A model generated the notes under the pieces. It worked only from the letters and a program-made list of their open reading frames with translations. It had not been told where the DNA came from and did no database searches. Both the position numbers and the translations under genes were made by a program. From Gordionus sp. m RMFG-2023 (lineage: Eukaryota; Nematomorpha; Gordioida; Chordodea; Parachordodidae), in assembly GCF_954871325.1 (NCBI RefSeq), contig NC_088775.1:22979561-23043560 (forward strand): a stretch of 64,000 bases of DNA, given 5' to 3'. Shown piece by piece: positions 11,274 through 24,700 of the stretch; within the stretch, counting starts at the first letter, position 1, and the number at the start of each line of letters is the position of its first letter.

Positions 11274-13376
11274 CAGTGGCTTGTGAATAATTTCATATAA
11301 AAAAACGGTTTTAATTTAGAAATAAAATAATATATACGATATCAAAATGAAATATATTTTAAAAAAAACAAATAAGAATTTTCAATTTTAAATGATCACA
11401 TGGTTTAAAAATATATATTAAAAATTATTTGAAGTAAAATATTTACGATTTCAATTCTTGTGAGATATCTGATTCTTTAAAAGCCATCTCTATGTATCAA
11501 AAGATATCAATATCTATGTATTGAATAAAAAAAAATTTGATATTGTTACAACCAACAGCGCAAGAATAATTATAATAATTGATGCAATCATTTGGTTAGG
11601 GAGGCAGGGCTTAGCATTAAGAGCTCATAGAATATTTGTTGGCCCTTAACACTTAGATACTCTTCTCATAATGAAGGGAATTTCAAGAAATTGTGGAAAC
11701 TTTTATGCAATAATAATGATAACATAAAGCTTTTTGAAAGCTCTGCTAAAAATGCCACCTACTTAGTCCAAATATTTAAAATGAAATAATAGCCATATGC
11801 AATAGGTTCATATTGAAAGAAATTTATACAAAAGTGAAAGCATCACCATTTTTTGGTGTTTTGGCGGATGAGACTTCGGATGTAGGTAACATAGAGCAAT
11901 TATCCAGCGTTAAGGTTTATTGATATCGAATCTGATTTCAAAATAAAGGAACTCTTTTTTCAATTTATTGACTTACATGACCCTAAATCAAAGACGATTG
12001 CCAAAGAAATTAGCATCCCTACAAGACCTAGATTTAAATTTAAATCTAATGAAAGGCCAAGGATATGATGGAGCTCCCTCGATGAGTGGTCAAGTTAAAG
12101 GAGTGCAGTCAAGAATTAGAGAGCTCTATAGCACAGCTCTATATGTTCACTGTAGTTCACATTGCCTAAATTTGATGATATATGAGGCATGCAAAATTCG
12201 AGACATCCGGAACAGTTTACGTATAAATATTTTAATTTAATTGGAATTTATTAGATTTTATTATGTATTATAGATATCTTTTTATAATTCTAATCAAGTT
12301 TTTAAAATTTAGAAACTATATCGTAGGTTGGTGACTTACCCAAGAAGAAACAGCTTTTTATCCATACGTTTAATGATATTGATTCAAATAATCAAAAAAA
12401 AATTAAAAAGATTTTGTCCAACTAGATTTATTGAAAGACAACAATCAGTGAGGCTTTTCATCCAATTAATTTATTTTTGCAGCGCTCGAATCCTACATAT
12501 CTAACAAAGAAAAAGATTCCGCAGATGCTGAAAATATTTTGCAGGCTATTACGAAGCCACAATTTTTAATATCAATTCAATTTTAGCAAAATGCTACAAA
12601 AAATTGATTTGGATTTAAGTGGGTTATGAATAGGTCAAAGGATATTGTTGAAATATTAAACAAATATCAGAGATAATGTATGATAAGTTACTTTATGATG
12701 TCGATATTTGGTATAAAAATCTTTATGGAATAGAATGCTCTTTGAGACCAAAAAATGCTTTGCATGCCCTTTCCATGTGTAATTGCACTTTAGATTCCCT
12801 GCCTATTTTTAATAAAAGTATCGCATTTGCAATTAGAATTATTTATATTTTAATTTATTTGTATTAATTAAAATTATTAAATTATATTTTTTTAAATACC
12901 GTACAAGAATTACTTATATTTTATTGAATTATATTTTTAAAAATATAGTTATTTACAATATATTTTTTATATAATAATCTGTATAAAATTTCTACATTTT
13001 GAAATTTATTTTATTGTATATTATCATTAAAATAAATGCATAGTTAATATTTATACTAAAGTATTTCAATAATAAATAAAATCCATAATGAAATTCTCTA
13101 AAATTTAATTATAATAATTATTTTTAACACTCAATAAGATATATTGAGTGATCATAAAAAAGATGGATTAATTTACAATTGACTAAACATTGATAAAATT
13201 TTTAAAATAATGCTAAAGCCGCTATCATAAATTTGGCCAAAATTCTATTACTAATATTTTTTTTCATTTATGCTGGCTATTATAGTGGTTAGACACTAAT
13301 AAAGCTCATAATATTGCCTAAATTTAAAAATATAACCCCCCCCTCTCCCCATGGATAAATCTTGGCTTCGCCACTG
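11274..13376 (+). mobile_element. hAT element of the DUF4371 type, complete ends, dead transposase
   Basis: The 2,103-bp element starts CAGTGGCTTG and ends GCTTCGCCACTG, with an exact 8-bp TSD TAAACCAT on both sides (11266-11273 and 13377-13384). On the + strand it holds transposase segments: FFGVLADETSDVGNIEQLS (about 11860), the block GQGYDGAPSMSGQVKGVQ (about 12057) and CSSHCLNLMIYEACK, all typical of the DUF4371/zinc-finger-MYM-like hAT lineage. A later segment with ALHALSMCNCTLDSLP lies near 12760. Frames change several times, stops interrupt the gene, and no clear C-terminal dimerisation domain remains. Related copies are on the minus strand at 50600-52515 and 57752-60109. This copy is not active. 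Confidence 0.88.
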
Positions 13377-13384
13377 TAAACCAT

Positions 13385-14521
13385 AATAAAGTTTATACAA
13401 GCTATCTAATATCTAATTGAAATTTTATTTTATTTATTTCCCTTCTTCAAATGTAAAATTATGAAGACGCGTATGTTAATAAAATTTTTAATATCCAGTT
13501 TGATGAAAGCGAGGAATTAATAGTTAGGTATCTCGTACGTGTTAAAATAATTTGTTTAAATAAAACTTATATAATCTTTAAATTATTTGAATAACATAAA
13601 TATGATTAGAGAATAAATTAGCAAGAAAAAAAAAATTAAAAAGGGATATAAGAATACCAAAAACTAACAAATAAAATGGACATAGTAAATAAGCGTTAAA
13701 AATGATATTTTGGAAAAATATTTATATATAAAATATGCGAATTAATAAGTTTTAAATTTTCTAAGCTGAAAAAAATAAATTCAAATAATAAAATGCTAAT
13801 AAAAACAGAAAGTATAATAGAGTTAAAAGACAAATTTTTATGAAAAAATATTTTATATTACATTATTTAAAATGCCTAACTTGAATACATTTTTCTTTCT
13901 AATTAAATATAATTATTTGGTTGATTTATTGTCGGTATAATAGTTATTAAAATTTCTCTCTATGATCATTCAATACATATTTTATAAAATTGGATTGAGT
14001 ATGGCTGGGGGTCGATTTTTTACATATATTCTCTAAAAAATATATATATAATCGATTTATTTTAGATTACGAATATGAATAAATTCCTTATTTATAAAAT
14101 ATTTTAAAAATAAACATATTTAATGCCAGCATTTATTTGATGGCTATATTTTTTAAAAAAAAGTAATGAAGATGAACATTAAATTTGGCAAATTATACTC
14201 AAATTCGTTCGTTTACCTGCCACAATCAATTATAAATGAAAGCTATTTTCCCAATCAGCAGTAAGATGTATCCACAATGCCATATTAGAAATGAAACATT
14301 TTATAAAATAAGAACCAGAGTGATATGATGAAAGCAATTAAGATTTTATATATTATTGTCGCACCACCGTTGGTATATTATATCTTAAAATAATAGTAGT
14401 TTGTAATAATATCATAAATATACTCTAAAAATTTAACTCAAAACTGTTTTTTAAAGAAGAAAAAAATAGCTTTCCTGGAACATGTAAAAAAAGAGAAGAA
14501 AAGATATCTAATTTATTACAT
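13385..14521. other. AT-rich non-coding stretch
   Basis: No coding potential, tandem array or TIR pair is visible. Simple AT-rich sequence with poly-A/T runs. Confidence 0.4.
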
Positions 14522-14795
14522 CCATTGTGGGACGAATAATAAGATGTTTAATTTTAATAATATATTTAAATAAATAAATGGCGTTAAAGAATTGAATGCA
14601 AATTGTTACTTATATTTATTATCAAAAGCATTTATTAGCAAAATTTAAAATATTTTATGTAATATATTATATAATTGTCAAATACGTATGTAAAAGTGGC
14701 ATTTTACCTATTATTTTATAACCAATCATATATGATAGAGGATTATAAACTATGTCTACTTTATTTTTATAAAGAAATCTCTTATACTTATTTGG
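14522..14795 (+). mobile_element. hATn-1 internal fragment
   Basis: The sequence from CATTGTGGGACGAATAAT to TCTCTTATACTTATTTGG matches the internal part of hATn-1 around 3331-3610 in the same orientation. Both termini are missing. Confidence 0.75.
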
Positions 14796-15559
14796 ATCTT
14801 GAAAATATTTTTAGGAAGAGGCATGGTAATTAAATTTAAAAATGAATAATATAGTTGATTAGTGATTTTGAACTCGGCTAATTACAATATTAAATTTATA
14901 AATTTTCAATTAATAAATCATTATATTTATTTAATTAGGGTTATATAATAATTTAAATAATAAAAGTCAATTGAGTCAACAGTTAATTCTAAATTAATAT
15001 TTAGTGAAGGATATGAATTTTATTGCAAGCTGACATAGTGAAAATATAACTTATATGTATTAATCTAATCTAATAATTAAAATCTTATTCATTTATTAAA
15101 ATTTAGATAGTCTTATTAATTTTTAAATAATAAAATTAAATCTTTATATTACTTAATAGTTTTATAAAAGGAATCGTTTACAATCAAAAAAAATTATTTT
15201 TAGTTCAAGGGGAAAAAAATTATTTTTTGCATCAGGGGACTACTCAAATTTTTCAGTAGCTCGAGAAGGGGAGGACTAGGAGACGAATCCCACTTGGGAG
15301 ATTTCTAAAAGAGGCCTCATAATTAGGGGAAACTTCATCCCCCTACACCCCTTGCGTGCTTACGACCAAAATAATCTTCCCATATATTTTATATATTAGG
15401 ATTAATTTTATATCATAATTATTATTTCTTGGAATATATTTACTAAATTTTAATTGTTTTATATATGTTTTTATTTATATGGAAGGCTTGAGAAAAGAAA
15501 TAAGTTAATAAATCATTTATATAACAAAAAAATGAAATATTTAAAAGAATTAAATAAAA
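14796..15559. other. AT-rich non-coding stretch with a GC-richer patch
   Basis: Nothing codes for a protein. A GC-richer patch at about 15210-15365 (AAGGGGAGGACTAGGAGACG, then CCCCCTACACCCC) resembles the G/C-rich ends of local hAT elements, but I found no partner terminus for it. Confidence 0.35.
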
Positions 15560-16760
15560 GCTATGGTATATTTTTATAATAAACGAAATATAATAATATA
15601 TAAATATTATATATTTTTAAAAAAGAAGTAAAATATGTCAACTGGATAATGCATTGGTCTGCTGATAGTGAGCTTGATCCAATAATAATATATCGTTGCG
15701 CAAGGATCAAACTCGATAGTATTTGACTAAATCTCGCATCTGCCACAAAAGGTTTGGTCTGATAGCTGTGCCATTAAAAGATTCTCCAATTATATTATTT
15801 AATTGTAGCCTTTGTTTAGAGAAACAAGAACTTAATAAATCAAAAAGTCCTTTACCCGAATTAGCTATTTTAAGTATTGCAATCTCTATAATTTCTCCAT
15901 TATAATGTACCTTAAACAAGTAGCTTGATTATAAATGCTTCTGAGTGCTTTTCATCTGTATACTGAATCTTTTATCTCTTAATTGTTCCTTAATTCGCTA
16001 TCTAAGCGTGTATAAATTGCATCAATAACTTTGCCAACCGTCATCTTCGATAATAAGATATTTAAGAAACCTCTTCCCTTGGAATGTAACTTACCTGAGA
16101 GTTTAAGTTTTGCCTTCCTGTTTGCTTCCTTGAATGGCCTTATTTAAATGATCATTCAGGATTGGTTCCTAATTAGATAGGTGATGTATTAGTTCTATTA
16201 AATTTCCATGATTCAAATTTATATCTTCAAAATTTAATAAGGTTTCATTACAAACAGAACCTCTATATGGCATATTTTGACGCCTTAATAGCTTAACAAT
16301 TTTAAATATCTGTTATATTATATGAGTATTAGTTGGCTATAAGTTAATTATTAACTGAATCTTGTATGCTGTTGTCACTGGATACCTTAAGAAAGTATTC
16401 CACTGCTTGGATTTGAACAACAATTGAATTTTTTGAATTTCAACAACAGAATATATATATATTTAAAATGTGCATCTTTTAAAAAATGAATTTTTATAAC
16501 CAGCAAAAGTACAAATTGAGCAGTAAATAGCTTTAATTTCATGATTAATTATAGCAACTGAAAGCCAATTTCGTGATACTTTATCTTTAATCACTACTCT
16601 ATAATACAAATGCGATGTATTTAGTCTCAAGTTCATGGGTTGGATTGAATGTTTCTGTAAAAAGGCAAGTTTTTTTGGAATTGTTGCATTTCAATTTAAA
16701 TAAAATAAATTTGACTAAATAGGTGAGAACTTTTTCTTTAAATTTTGTACTTCAAGCCAG
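15560..16760 (-). pseudogene. hAT transposase relic (TTF finger + DUF4371), minus strand
   Basis: Reading the minus strand from about 16600 downward there is a TTF-type finger segment (NWLSVAIINHEIKAIYCSIC), then a DUF4371-like stretch (LRRQNMPYRGSV..., NLNHGNLIELIHHLSN near 16200, LNDHLNKAIQGS), and then IIGESFNGTA near 15800, which corresponds to the GQSYDGAS block of better copies such as the one at about 59440. The order and spacing fit the N-terminal half of a DUF4371-type hAT transposase. The frame is interrupted repeatedly. The catalytic C-terminal half and the dimerisation domain were not found, so it is a truncated relic without recognisable TIRs. Confidence 0.6.
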
Positions 16761-16789
16761 ATATTCGATTAGAATTCATAGATGTAGGT

Positions 16790-16865
16790 TTGTAATGTAG
16801 ATAAAGATGATGGTATTTGTAATGTAGATAAAGGTAAATGTATTTGTAATATAGATAAAGATGAA
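16790..16865. repeat. Short tandem repeat, about 27 bp x 3
   Basis: The unit TTTGTAATGTAGATAAAG plus 8-9 variable bases is repeated three times in a row. Confidence 0.7.
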
Positions 16866-17286
16866 GTTTCCTTAAAGTTAGGGATAGAATAGGAATGCTA
16901 TTATCTTTTGAAGGAAATGATATTATAATGCAAAGGTAAAGAAGAATCTGGAGTCTCTGAATATTGTTGAGGAATTGTAGTAGAGGTTATATCTCTTATT
17001 GTTTAATATGCTAATTTGTGGTTTGTGTATGAGAAAAATCAGATGTTATATTAGAACATGACACAAAAGGTGAAGATTACTGTAATAAACATAAAGATGG
17101 ATGATTTATTTTAGATTATGTGGACTTTTTATGGTAATTAGATCGTCAGGCAACGTTATATATCACCTTTTTTTGGAACATAAAGGAGTCTGAAGAAGAT
17201 TTAAGAAATGAAGCTGTTTTTGATAAGTATAAGTTTATTATATTGAAAAAGAAATCTTTTCTGTTTTGGATTTTCACCAGCTATGG

Positions 17287-17509
17287 TAGCGTTATTAAAC
17301 GGCTCATTTTGAGTCGATTTTTAAAAACGGCTAACTAAATATTTTAGACAGAAAAATGTTGCCATAAGCCTCGAGCTTTCGTTAATAGATGTCCAAACCT
17401 TTGTGTCATCGATGATAAAAATCTTTAGACTTGCATAATATTTTTTCTGAATAAAATTTGAGTTAGCCATTTTTAAAATAGGCTCAAATCGAAACGTTTA
17501 ACAACACTA
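17287..17509. mobile_element. 223-bp hAT-like MITE
   Basis: It is nearly a full inverted repeat: the left arm TAGCGTTATTAAACGGCTC and the right arm, which ends GTTTAACAACACTA, pair for about 50 bp, including AACGGCTAACT opposite AGTTAGCCATT. The same element occurs at 27005-27228. Termini of the TAGTGTTGTTAAA type are shared with the much larger element at 29057-62254. No convincing 8-bp TSD remains at this copy. Confidence 0.75.
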
Positions 17510-19489
17510 ATGTTAAGTTCTTTAAGAGATTTATCATGAATTTTTCTGCCCACTTTTGTATTTCCTTTTTTTTTACTACTATATATTGCATGCATGATAA
17601 TATAAAAAAAATAGTTTTTAATTTAAAATTTTTATTTAATAAAATTATCAAGGTTATCTATAGGTTTTTTTTATCTATGTCAGATAAAATGTTGATGTTA
17701 TGTTTGAATAATATGATCAATAATAATCATTATATTTAGTAAAGTTTCACTCTAGCCGAGAAAGATCCTTAAACCATAGGCGTAGCCATGGGGGGGGGGA
17801 AAATCCCCCCTTCAGAAATTTATCACTTTTTGTGAATATCATTTTAAGCTAATAAAAAATATCCCCCTTAGTCCTTTCCCCACTCCCTGACCCACAAAAA
17901 TATATGCATATATCTTAAACAATAATTTGAAAGAAAGAATGTAAAATTTTAATATTTTTTTATAAAACTGTTCATCATAATTTATACATTTTTGGAAAAA
18001 AGTATTTATATATAAAAAAAGTGAACCAAAAATGCTTTTTAATACAAGCTAAAGATAAGTCTTAAGACAAAAGTGAAATGTATTATAATTATTAATAATA
18101 GATCCATAAAATTACTAAATAATATAATATTAGTAGAAAGCCCGTCAAAAATGACGGGCAATGAGATTTTTATTCATTTTTTTACGATAGGTCATGCCAG
18201 GTCCAAGCTCACAATATTAGGAAGAATCCAAGATCTTATAATTATAAAAAAGTTTATCAAGCCCAGCTCCACCCTTAATAATTTGTAAAAGATATTCCCA
18301 AATCAGGTGCAAGCTAATATTAATTTTGAGGTTCCAAGCCCAATCGTATCCAATTTTGAAAATTTTTTCCCACCTTGGAGATAGTTTTTTAATTGATTTA
18401 TCATCACATGAAGGGGAAATATCTGATTTACCAATTAGTCTAAGATGTAAAAAAACCATGTGAATTCCGTATTAAGGGAAACTGGGAAGGCCTGGGCAAA
18501 CCACTTATTAGAGAATCATGACAAATAAAATAAAAATAACCGACTCTTATACTTTTAGGTATATTATGATAAATTAAAATTATATATAAAAAAATTGTTG
18601 TTTATTATATAGGGTTATTGTAGCTTTTCGGATAAATTTAATGTATGTCTTGCATTTCCCAAATTATTTGTCTATATTTTTATGTTAAGTAAAAAAAAAT
18701 GCTATCTATTTAAATTACAAAAATGCCATTAAACACTAATGAAACTTATATGCAAATTATTTATATATTTTTTAAGAAAAATTTTTTATTGACATATAAA
18801 TTTAGGCTAATTTTTTTAAAAAATAATGAGGAATAATTATTATTTTGTGTATTGATAAAATTAAGAGCATCCTTGTTGACATTTTAATTTTTGATGGAAA
18901 AAGCGACAAAATAAATCTGGGCGGTCGTCTGGAGAGGAAATAATTAATTTAATATTTCATATCATTTAGGGTTGTAGATGAAAGTAATGACGGATTACCA
19001 AAGCACTGTACAAAACATATTACGTCCTGAAAGATGATGCATATGCCTATGTCTTAAGATCAGGGTTGCCAGGTTAAAATTTTTAAATTGCGGGAGAAAT
19101 TTGGTATTATGCGGGAGAAATATGAAAATTGCGGTAGAAATATATAAATTGCTAAAATAAATTTTTTTTACGGGCGCGGGATTGTGAATTGACTTAATTA
19201 ACCGCCTATTATTTTTTATAATTAGTTTATATAAATACAAATTCGGTAACTATTTTTCAAAATAAAATAACATCTTGATTAATTAAAATATATTAATTTT
19301 AAAAAAACCAAAGATCTTTTTTAAATATAAAAGAATGTAAACAAGATAAAATTTTATATAAAAAAAAAGATTTTGATTTTTTTTAAATAATTTTTATGCG
19401 AATGTCCCGCAAAACGACCGCAATTGGAAATCTACCGTGTGTGTATAACATTATAGGGTAAGGCGCTTAATTATCACGTATCACTTTTA

Positions 19490-20340
19490 AATACATAATA
19501 AGGTACTCCAAAAATAAGAAATAATACAGATGCAACTACAGTTGCGGCAATTGTAACACTTATCTTGTAGTACAAAATTCACAGAGATACTTATCATCAC
19601 AATGTTAGTAGAATCTTTTTCCCTTAATATTTAACGAACTCGAATATAAATAAAAACTATTACTTGCAGAACAAAAATGAGCAAGGCTATCATCAATGTT
19701 TTAAGACCTAAATCCAGAAAGTCAATTCTTGACGATTTGAAAGATGGGCATACATATGCAATTCTAACAGATGCATCTAATAAGGGAAATATTAAAATAT
19801 CTCACTTGATCCTCCGCTATTTCAACAAAATTATAGTCGTTTCAATAAAACTATTAAATTTTTTTCCCCTCAAATAGTGAAAAATCCAAAGACATAGCTA
19901 ACCATATAATGGTAAATATAGCAGATTCGAGATTATCAATAAATAGCATGTTAACTTTCTGATCTGATAATGCCTCACCGAATTTGGTAAAAACAGTGTG
20001 TATTTACAGAATTGAGTCAGCACAATATTGGTTGCGATATGTTCCTAATACCCGCCATCGATAGAATTTAAAATTTTATAAACCTTTAAAAAAATATTTC
20101 TTAAATAAAGATTATAAAAGCTGTCTTAACATTTTGAAAATTTTTTTCAAATAAATGGCAGAGGTATATTTAAAAATGATTTCACATGTATGAAATCTAC
20201 TACATGCTGTTAATGAGTAGTTGCAATCAGAAGAATCTTAATAAAGATTCACAAAATTATGCTGAAGATGTGTTCATCTTTACAGTTAATAATTGACAAT
20301 AAATTTTATAGCCCCATTGCTAAAACTTAATTATATTTTA
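19490..20340 (+). repeat. Inverted duplication of the hAT's own right half
   Basis: The + strand here (ACAGATGCAACTAC at 19528, ATGAGCAAGGCTATC at 19677, GACGATTTGAAAGATGGGCA, AACAGATGCATCTAATAAGGG-type block, TTCACAAAATTATGCTG) matches the minus strand of 25170-25034 joined to 21773-20870. It therefore shows the sequence before the 21774-25025 insertion: AGTAGAATCTTTTTC here corresponds to the target site of that insertion. The 66-codon frame at 19677-19877 is part of this duplicate, not a separate gene. Confidence 0.82.
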
Positions 20341-20369
20341 TTTGAGATTTAAATAATAGAACTAAATGT

Positions 20370-21740
20370 TTACCGTCGTTATTGAGATATTTATAAAATT
20401 CCTCGCATGACATATTATATATTTGTTTAACCATTAGCTCGGCCTCTAATGTTGTTAAAGCAATCGTATTTCTCTCCTTTTTCCAGGCAGTCCTCATCAG
20501 TCTTAAAATGCGCTCGGATGAGGCATTAGAATGAGGTAAGGAGAAGACATACTTTCATATTTTTTCCAAGCATGGAGATTTATCGTTATTACGAAAAAAT
20601 TCTACCCATTTCTCCTCTGCTTTTAGACCATCTTACTTTAAGTATTTTGGCGAATCAAGAATAGAGAGAATTACAATCTCCTCTTCGGCATTTTTAATAT
20701 ATTTATTGAATTATAAAAACCATCAATTGATGGTTTCTGTCTCAAGGCCATAATATTTATATATTTGTAAATAGAGTTATTAAATTCAGATTTTGATTGT
20801 AAATATTCTAAAATTGTCTTAATAAAATATCTGCATCCTTTAAAAATGTATTAATTAGAGTATTATTTGAACATTTTAATATAATATTTTTAGCAATAGC
20901 GCCATAAAATTTAATTTTTAACTGTAGAGATGAACAGAGCTGTAGCATGATTTTGTGAATCTTTTATAATAAAGAATATTCTGATTGCAACTTAATATTA
21001 ACTGCATGAAGTAGATTTCCTACATGTGAAACAAATCCCAAATATGCTTCTGATTTTTCAAAATTTTAGGACAGCTTTTAAAATCACTATTTAAGAAGTA
21101 ATTTTTTAAGGGTTTGTAAAATTTTAAAATTATATCGATGGCAGGTATTAATGACAACCACCTGATAGGTATATATCGCAACAACTCACACCATTCCAAG
21201 TCAGACCACTTCAACAACTCTTTTAATTCATTAACTCTTTTAGTTTATGAACTAAATTCGTTAAAACATTTCATCACAATTATTTCGACATCCACAGATA
21301 GTACATTCATTGCCTTCTTGTAAGAATTATGTAGTATATGGCATATACAGCCAATTGGTATTAATCCATATTGTGCTGCCTCAATTCGGTAACTTTGGTT
21401 TTTGCCAAAATTTACAGAGGCATTATCAGCGCAGAAAGCTGACATGCAAATCATTGATAATCCTGAATCAGCTATATTTGCCATCATGTGGCTAGACTAT
21501 TGTTGAATTTTTCACTATCCGAGCAAAAAATTTTAACAGTTATTGAAATGTTCTTATTCTTATTGAAATAGCGAAGGATCGAGGGAAATGTTTTAATATT
21601 TCCCTTATTAGATGCATCTGTTAGAATTGCAAATGGATGCCCATCTTTCAAATCGTCTAGAATTTATCTCTAGGATTCAGGTAATATTTGAGATAGCCTT
21701 GCTCATTTTTCTGCCACAATTAAGGTTTGTACTTATATTG
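20370..21740 (-). pseudogene. Transposase of the 19061-25460 hAT (broken)
   Basis: Minus-strand pieces run in order: MSKAIS... at about 21700; a short block with LDDLKDGHPFAILTDASN (about 21665-21600); a segment at 21487-21245 with SAFCADNASVNFGKN and CICHILHNSYKKAM, the hAT catalytic Asp block and the C/H block; RYIPIRWLSLIPAIDIIL at about 21180-21120; and a dimerisation domain near 20540-20400 (SLPHSNASSERILRLMRTAW, then LTTLEAELMVK). These blocks are the usual order of a BED/hATC-type transposase. The frame is lost between blocks. The N-terminal part would lie beyond the inserted 21774 element, but only about 170 bases of its counterpart (25034-25200) are visible, so the finger domain is not identified. 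Confidence 0.7.
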
Positions 21741-21773
21741 GAGTCGTTAAATATCATGAGAAAAAGATTCGAC

Positions 21774-24700
21774 CAGTGTTGTTAAACGCTACTTTTAAAA
21801 GTAGCGCGCTATCGCTACCGCTATCGTTTTCAAATGAGTAGCGCGCTATTAGCTACTTTTTACGCTACTTTGATTTAAAAAAAAAAATTTTTTTTTACGT
21901 AACTTTATTTCCACAAATAAAATATTGATATAAAAACATGACTATAATTTGTTACTTATATATATATAATTTATTTATTATTGCACTTTAATAATAATAA
22001 CATTTCGGTACTGTCATCCCCAAGTCTAGAGCGACGATCAGAAAGTATAAGCTTTGCCATACTAAATAATCGTTCAACACTAGCACTTGAGGGTAACGCA
22101 GTATTAAATTTAATAAACAAACTTTTTATATGAAAAAAATTATCAAAAATATTTAAATTAGTATTTTTAGATTTAAAAAAAGCATCTAGAGGTTCAATAA
22201 TATTATTATTATTTATTTCAAAAAAATCGTCTATGGAAGGCTGCGGTTTCGATCTTGCTATAGTATCTTGGTTAGGCATGCCATTTTTTAACGTTACCAT
22301 CAGCATATCAAATTGCCCTTTAGATTCAGTCAAATTAATGTATGGCCAATTTAACTAGAAACTAGGATGAACGATAGCAGCTATAACATTATCATCATCA
22401 TACAGATCTGGAAATCTAATTTATATAAAGCGATTGTATTTATTATAAAAAAAAGAAGAATACCATTTTAATTTTTAAAATTTAAATTTATCTGAGATTT
22501 AGATTCATTTATAAAAAAAATATTAAAATAGCAATAAATTATGGTAAATAAAAATTTTTAAAATATAATTATTATACACAAGGTAATTAATAATATATTA
22601 ATTTTGAATTTTATATTAATTAATAATTACTATATATTAATATTATAGATTGTGTTGTAAATTAAGCCAATTTAAATTATGGCTAATCAAGCAATAAATC
22701 ATTCATTTTATATAATTGTATAATAGTAAATAAAAATAAAGTTTTGACCTTTTCTCAATGCCTTTTAGCATAGACTCTACCAGTGGTTGTCAAAATTTTA
22801 GATTATTGATTCTTTTGAGCTTGGTAATTAATATACTCAGTGTGGGCACATAATATCCCATGCTCATATTATCTTGCCCTTCTAAGATTTTAAGTGAGGC
22901 AGCAACATATTGCATAACCTAAAAAATAAAAATGGTTAAATATAATATAATATTATTTATTAATTAAAAATACTTCAGTATAAAAGTATGCTCCTCCACA
23001 TTAAAATACTATATTCCCATTTGATCCAATATATAATTCATTTCCATTTTTTTCTCATCTAGAAACAATGGTAAAAGTTTCATAGCATTGTAAACACTAT
23101 TCCATCTTGTAGTGTTTGGTGTCAATAAATAACGTCCTAATTTTTTTTTGAAAATATCAGACGTCTTTGATGACTTATTTTGTTTATTCCAAAGAGCTTG
23201 GCATTTAGAAAATTTAGATCTTGATACTCTTTTAAAATCCTCATTTAATAATGCTTCTTCAGCATCCACTGTCGCAACTAAATTTAGGTTGTGGCAGGAA
23301 CAACGATGATGGCTAGGTAACATAGAAGACTTTATTGTAGATCCGAAATATTATCAATTTTATTTTATATTGGTGAAAAATTAAATATAAAATAATTTAA
23401 AACCAAGGATGTCATGAACATCAATTATCTCAAACTCCATTTCATCATCCTCTTCTTGTTCTCCATCTTCAATATTTTTGTCAGGAATATTACTAGTATT
23501 GTTATTATTATTATCTTCCCCAAATATTCTATATTATTTATATCATATTATAAAAAAATTATAATAAATTTAAAACCTGAAGGCCTTCAGGAAATTAGAC
23601 CCATTATCCGTAATCATCTTACAAACCTTGTTTTAAATTTTGTAAGACCTATGGATTTCTGCAATAATATTGGCTAGAATGTCATAAGTCTGACAGCCAA
23701 TTATTCTCTTTAGAGCTAACGCTACAGATTTTCGTTTAAGATTTTTAGGATCAATCCAATGTGCAGTTACTCCTAAATAAGCTCTAAAAATATGACATAT
23801 TATAAATCAGAAAATAAACATTTTTACCGTCTATTGTGAGTCCAGCAATCTGCCGTTGTACAGACGTAGGAGACATCTGATAGATTTAATATTAAAGATT
23901 CTTTAATTTCCTTAAAGCTCTCCAAAATTCTTGCCATCAATGTCTGCCGGCAAAATATCTTAGTCCGTGGAGAAAAAGTGTTTATCATCTTTATAAAATA
24001 ATCATTATCCACCAAGGATAATGGTTGAACTGTATCTATTATAAAGTTCATAATGACTTTGTCAGCCAATTTTTGGGATACACCAGGTGTTGATGAATCC
24101 AAATTGGTTAATTTTGTTTGTATTAAATTTGATTTGGAAGTGGGTTTATCTTCTTCCATTACCCCAAAACTTTTGAGATATTTTTCAATCTCTTTATAAT
24201 TTGAAGTGTGCACAGTCTAGAATTATAAAATACTTAGAATAAAAATTATGTAGGAGATAAGTACATAAAAATGATTAAAATAACTATTTTAAAATGTTTT
24301 AAATAATTTAGATAAAATTTATAAATATATAAAAAAAATGATTGGTTTTTTATTTTAATTTATTTTAAAAATTAAAGATTAGCCTACACATTGATATTAA
24401 ATTTGTTTAATATATTACCTTTAAATGTTTTTTCAAATTAAAGCTGCTCGTATGATTTGAAGAGATAATTTTGCGGCACATCTTGCACCGAAACCGATAT
24501 CCAATATTAATTTTTTCTTCAAGGTTAAAGTATTTCTTGAATTTTGGGAAAGGATCATCTATATTTTGCTCATTTTCCAAAGAAATTTCAATATCTTCAA
24601 CAATCTCACACATAACAAGTTTTATAATGCTTAATATAAAATGTAAAATGAAATATAAAATATAAAATAAGATAAAAGCAAGGACATACCAATAACGGAA

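Noticed and set aside
17536-17739. 67-codon + strand frame between the MITE and hATn-1
   Set aside because: AT-rich, F/I/N/K composition, no similarity recognised and no neighbours supporting a gene.
18073-18459. Overlapping 71- and 80-codon frames
   Set aside because: They cross the hATn-1/Helitron junction at 18130 and have no domain; chance frames.
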